64,000 nucleotides of DNA from Pararhodobacter sp. SW119 (GTDB lineage: Bacteria > Pseudomonadota > Alphaproteobacteria > Rhodobacterales > Rhodobacteraceae), in contig NZ_JADDJF010000001.1 of assembly GCF_017811755.1 (NCBI RefSeq), positions 186,001-250,000 of the forward strand. The letters are read 5' to 3'. The first letter of the stretch is position 1. Each line of letters opens with the position of its first letter. Below, in pieces: positions 61,558 to 64,000 of this stretch. Under the pieces are notes generated by a model. That model searched no databases and had not been told where the DNA came from. It saw only the letters and a list, made by a program, of their open reading frames with translations. The translations under genes and the position numbers were made by a program.

Positions 61558-63975
61558 ATGAAATTCACCCTCTCGTGGCTCAAGGACCATCTGGAAACGG
61601 AAGCGACGCTGGCCGAGATCGCCGAGGCGTTGACCGATCTGGGCCTCGAGGTCGAGGAGATCGACGACCCGGCCGAGCGGCTGGGCGCGTTTCGCATCGC
61701 GCGCATCCTGGAGGCGGCGCCGCACCCCGACGCCGACCGGCTGCGGCTTTGCCGGGTCGAGGTGCTGGACGAGTCGGGTGGCGCGGCCGAGGAGGTGCAG
61801 GTGGTCTGCGGCGCGCCGAATGCGCGCACCGGGCTGGTCGGGGTCTTCGCGCCGGTGGGCACGCATATCCCGGGCACCGGGGTGGATCTGAAGCCCGGCG
61901 TGATCCGGGGCCAAGAATCGAACGGCATGATGTGTTCCGAGCGCGAGCTGGAACTGTCCGACGACCACGAGGGGATCATCGACCTGCCGGGTGATGCGCC
62001 GCTGGGTGCGCGCTATGTCGACTATGCCGGGCTGAACGACCCGATGCTCTACATCAAGGTCACGCCCAACCGGCCCGACGCGCTGGGCGTGCGCGGCATT
62101 GCCCGCGATCTGGCGGCGCGCGGCCTGGGCACGTTGAAGCCGCTGTCCGTGGTGCCGGTGCCCGGCGTCTTCGCGAGCCCGCTTCGGGTCGAGATCGATC
62201 CGGCGCTGAAGGCGCGGGGCTGTCCGCATTTCGCCGGCCGGGTGATCCGCGGGATGACGAACGGGCCGTCGCCGGACTGGCTGCAGCGCCGGCTCAAGGC
62301 GATCGGGCTGAGGCCGATCTCGGCGCTGGTGGACATCACCAACTTCTTCACGTTCGGCCTCAACCGTCCGCTGCATGCCTTTGACATGGCGAAGGTTTCG
62401 GGCGACGTGCTGCGCATCCATCCGGCTGCGGGCGGCGAGGAGATCCTGACGCTCGACGGCCGCACCTACCGGTTGGCGCCGGGGATGATGGCGATCTCGG
62501 ACCTGCGCGGGGTCGAGAGCATCGCCGGAATCATGGGCGGCGAGGAGACCGGCTGTACCGCGGCGACGACCAGCGTGTTCCTGGAATCGGCCTGGTGGGA
62601 CCCGATCACGGTGGCGGCGACCGGGCGGGCGCTGAAGATCAATTCGGACGCCCGCTACCGGTTCGAGCGCGGTGTCGATCCGGAGTTCACGCTGCCGGGG
62701 CTGGAACTGGCGACGCGGATGGTGCTGGACCTGTGCGGCGGCGAGGCGTCGGATCTGGCGGAGGATGGCGCGCCGCTCGAGACCGCGCGGACCTATCGGT
62801 TCGAGCCGGACGCGATGCGGCGGCTGGTGGGGATGGACCTGCCCGAGGCCGAGCAACGCGCGATCCTGGAGGCGCTGGGCTTCCGTCTGGAGGGCGAGAG
62901 CGTGATGCCGCCGCCGTGGCGGCCAGATGTGCTGGGCGATGCCGATATCATCGAGGAAGTGGCGCGCGTGGCCTCGCTGACGCGGCTGGAGGGGCGGCCG
63001 CTGGCGCGTCCCGCCGGCGTGCCGGCGCCGATCCTGACGCCGGCGCAGAAGCGCGAGCGGCTGGCGCGGCGGACGCTGGCGGCGCTGGGCTATCATGAAT
63101 GCGTGACCTACAGTTTCATCGACGCGCCGTCGGCCGCGGCCTTTGGCGGCGGCGGCGATGCCGTGCGGCTGGAGAACCCGATTTCCAGCGAGATGACGCA
63201 TCTGCGCCCGGACCTGCTGCCCGGCCTGCTGGCGGCGGCGGCGCGCAACCAGGCGCGGGGTATCCCGGACCTGGCGCTGTTCGAGCTGGGACCGGTGTTT
63301 TCGGGCGGCCAGCCGGGCGAGCAGGCGATCCACGCGACGGGGTTGCTGGTCGGCCACGCCGGGCCGCGCGATCCGCACGGCAGCCGCCGGGCGGTCGACG
63401 CGTTCGACGCGCGCGCCGATGCCGAGGCGGTGCTGGCGGCGCTGGGCGCGCCGGCGCGGGTGCAGATCGACCGGCAGGTCGCCGGCTGGTTCCATCCCGG
63501 TCGCGCCGGTCGGCTGACGCTGGGTCCAAAACGGGGGCTGGCGGCCTTTGGCGAGGTGCATCCGCGGGTGCTGCGCAGCCACGGGATCAAGGGCGCGGCG
63601 GTCGCTTTCACGGTCGAACTGGCCGCGATCCCCGAGCCGCGCAAGTCCGAGGCGACGCGCCCGGCGCTGGCGATCAGCGACCTGCAGGCGGTGGAGCGCG
63701 ACTTCGCCTTCGTGCTGGATGCGCGCATCGAGGCGCAGGTGGTGGCGCAGGCGGCGCAGGGCGCGGACAAGGCGCTGATCGAGAGCGTGCGGGTCTTCGA
63801 CGAGTTCGCCGGCCCGAAGGCCGAGGCGCAGATGGGCGCGGGCCGCAAGTCGCTGGCGATCAGCGTGCGGCTGCAGCCGATGGAGCGCACGCTGACCGAG
63901 GAGGAGATCGAGGCGGTGAGCGCGAAGATCGTCGAGAAGGTGGCGAAGGCCACCGGCGGCAGCCTGCGCGGCTGA
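61558..63975 (+). CDS. pheT: Phenylalanine--tRNA ligase beta subunit
   Basis: The 805-residue beta subunit of the phenylalanyl-tRNA synthetase. It contains the N-terminal MKFTLSWLKDHLE and tRNA-binding EMAP-like domain (45-150; VVCGAPNARTGLVG), the B3/B4 editing region (DHEGIIDLP, RPDALGVRGIARDLAARG), B5 (YRFERGVDPEF) and a C-terminal anticodon-binding domain (about 710-805). Start MKFTLS is conserved. No pheS is adjacent; the alpha subunit must lie elsewhere. It pairs with pheS to charge tRNA-Phe. Confidence 0.97.
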   Translation: MKFTLSWLKDHLETEATLAEIAEALTDLGLEVEEIDDPAERLGAFRIARILEAAPHPDADRLRLCRVEVLDESGGAAEEVQVVCGAPNARTGLVGVFAPVGTHIPGTGVDLKPGVIRGQESNGMMCSERELELSDDHEGIIDLPGDAPLGARYVDYAGLNDPMLYIKVTPNRPDALGVRGIARDLAARGLGTLKPLSVVPVPGVFASPLRVEIDPALKARGCPHFAGRVIRGMTNGPSPDWLQRRLKAIGLRPISALVDITNFFTFGLNRPLHAFDMAKVSGDVLRIHPAAGGEEILTLDGRTYRLAPGMMAISDLRGVESIAGIMGGEETGCTAATTSVFLESAWWDPITVAATGRALKINSDARYRFERGVDPEFTLPGLELATRMVLDLCGGEASDLAEDGAPLETARTYRFEPDAMRRLVGMDLPEAEQRAILEALGFRLEGESVMPPPWRPDVLGDADIIEEVARVASLTRLEGRPLARPAGVPAPILTPAQKRERLARRTLAALGYHECVTYSFIDAPSAAAFGGGGDAVRLENPISSEMTHLRPDLLPGLLAAAARNQARGIPDLALFELGPVFSGGQPGEQAIHATGLLVGHAGPRDPHGSRRAVDAFDARADAEAVLAALGAPARVQIDRQVAGWFHPGRAGRLTLGPKRGLAAFGEVHPRVLRSHGIKGAAVAFTVELAAIPEPRKSEATRPALAISDLQAVERDFAFVLDARIEAQVVAQAAQGADKALIESVRVFDEFAGPKAEAQMGAGRKSLAISVRLQPMERTLTEEEIEAVSAKIVEKVAKATGGSLRG

Positions 63976-63979
63976 GGGG

Positions 63980-64000
63980 TCAGCCCTCCTCGGGGAACTG
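63980..64000 (-). CDS. Possible C-terminal end of a minus-strand gene
   Basis: On the minus strand the last bases read CAGTTCCCCGAGGAGGGC then TGA, giving the end of a reading frame QFPEEG. The stop is five bases from the pheT stop, a plausible convergent arrangement. The rest lies beyond the window, so this is only a suggestion. Confidence 0.3.
   Translation of the reverse strand, partial: QFPEEG

Overview
The window is a high-GC chromosomal segment from an alphaproteobacterium of the Rhodobacteraceae type (Rhodobacter/Roseobacter relatives). This rests on gene content: a lone rpsU beside a COQ9 gene, the phaA/phbB pair, a DUF1013/TrcR regulator, recR-ybaB-dnaX, argH-lipoprotein-lysA-TIGR02302, Lrp-type regulators divergent from ald and putA, and a VPLPA-type C-terminal sorting signal. 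I could not run a database search, so the genus is not assigned. I see no rRNA, tRNA, CRISPR array, prophage or insertion sequence.

Layout. 0-5.7 kb: TPR protein, ispE, polyprenyl diphosphate synthase, DUF2007 protein, methyltransferase, DUF465 protein, drug/metabolite exporter. 5.7-9 kb: polyhydroxybutyrate genes phbB and phaA on the minus strand, then an EAL phosphodiesterase. 9.2-16.7 kb: argH, small lipoprotein, DUF2834 protein, lysA, a large TIGR02302 membrane protein, an EamA transporter, a NifU-like protein and hisI. 16.7-18.2 kb: an AT-rich island with one unrecognised membrane protein, bordered by a palindromic repeat. 18.2-22.7 kb: ParB-like protein, recR, ybaB, dnaX, and a 72-residue protein between two direct repeats. 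22.9-29.5 kb: cytochrome c, hypothetical genes, quinone reductase, ilvE, COQ9, rpsU, and a papain-like protease next to another unknown gene. 29.6-41.7 kb: cell-surface hydrolase, MFS transporter, aldR-like/ald, a second Lrp regulator, trxB, Nudix, lipase-like protein, acyl-CoA synthetase and an ABC exporter. 42-44 kb: universal stress protein and an AgcS symporter. 44-48.4 kb: thiBPQ thiamine transport operon with a TPP riboswitch. 48.4-54.6 kb: monooxygenase-like protein, inositol monophosphatase, hydrolase and a three-gene ABC importer. 54.6-64 kb: putA/putR, outer membrane protein, RNase T2, DUF1013/TrcR and pheT.

The most unusual structure is a roughly 710-bp array of about 14 near-identical palindromes (core TTTCCCCGCGGGGAAA) filling the gap between thiB and thiP. 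Adjacent palindromes within a cluster are spaced 33 or 36 bp centre to centre, and cluster plus linker is itself tandemly duplicated with a 270-bp period. It would be transcribed inside a riboswitch-controlled operon, exactly between the binding-protein gene and the permease gene. Other intergenic regions hold several further repeat families: a 14-bp palindrome plus AAGCTATTGA element, GC-rich hairpins around recR/dnaX, a mosaic element at 34.3, 36.3 and 61.3 kb, and a block of 11-bp tandem repeats before pheT.
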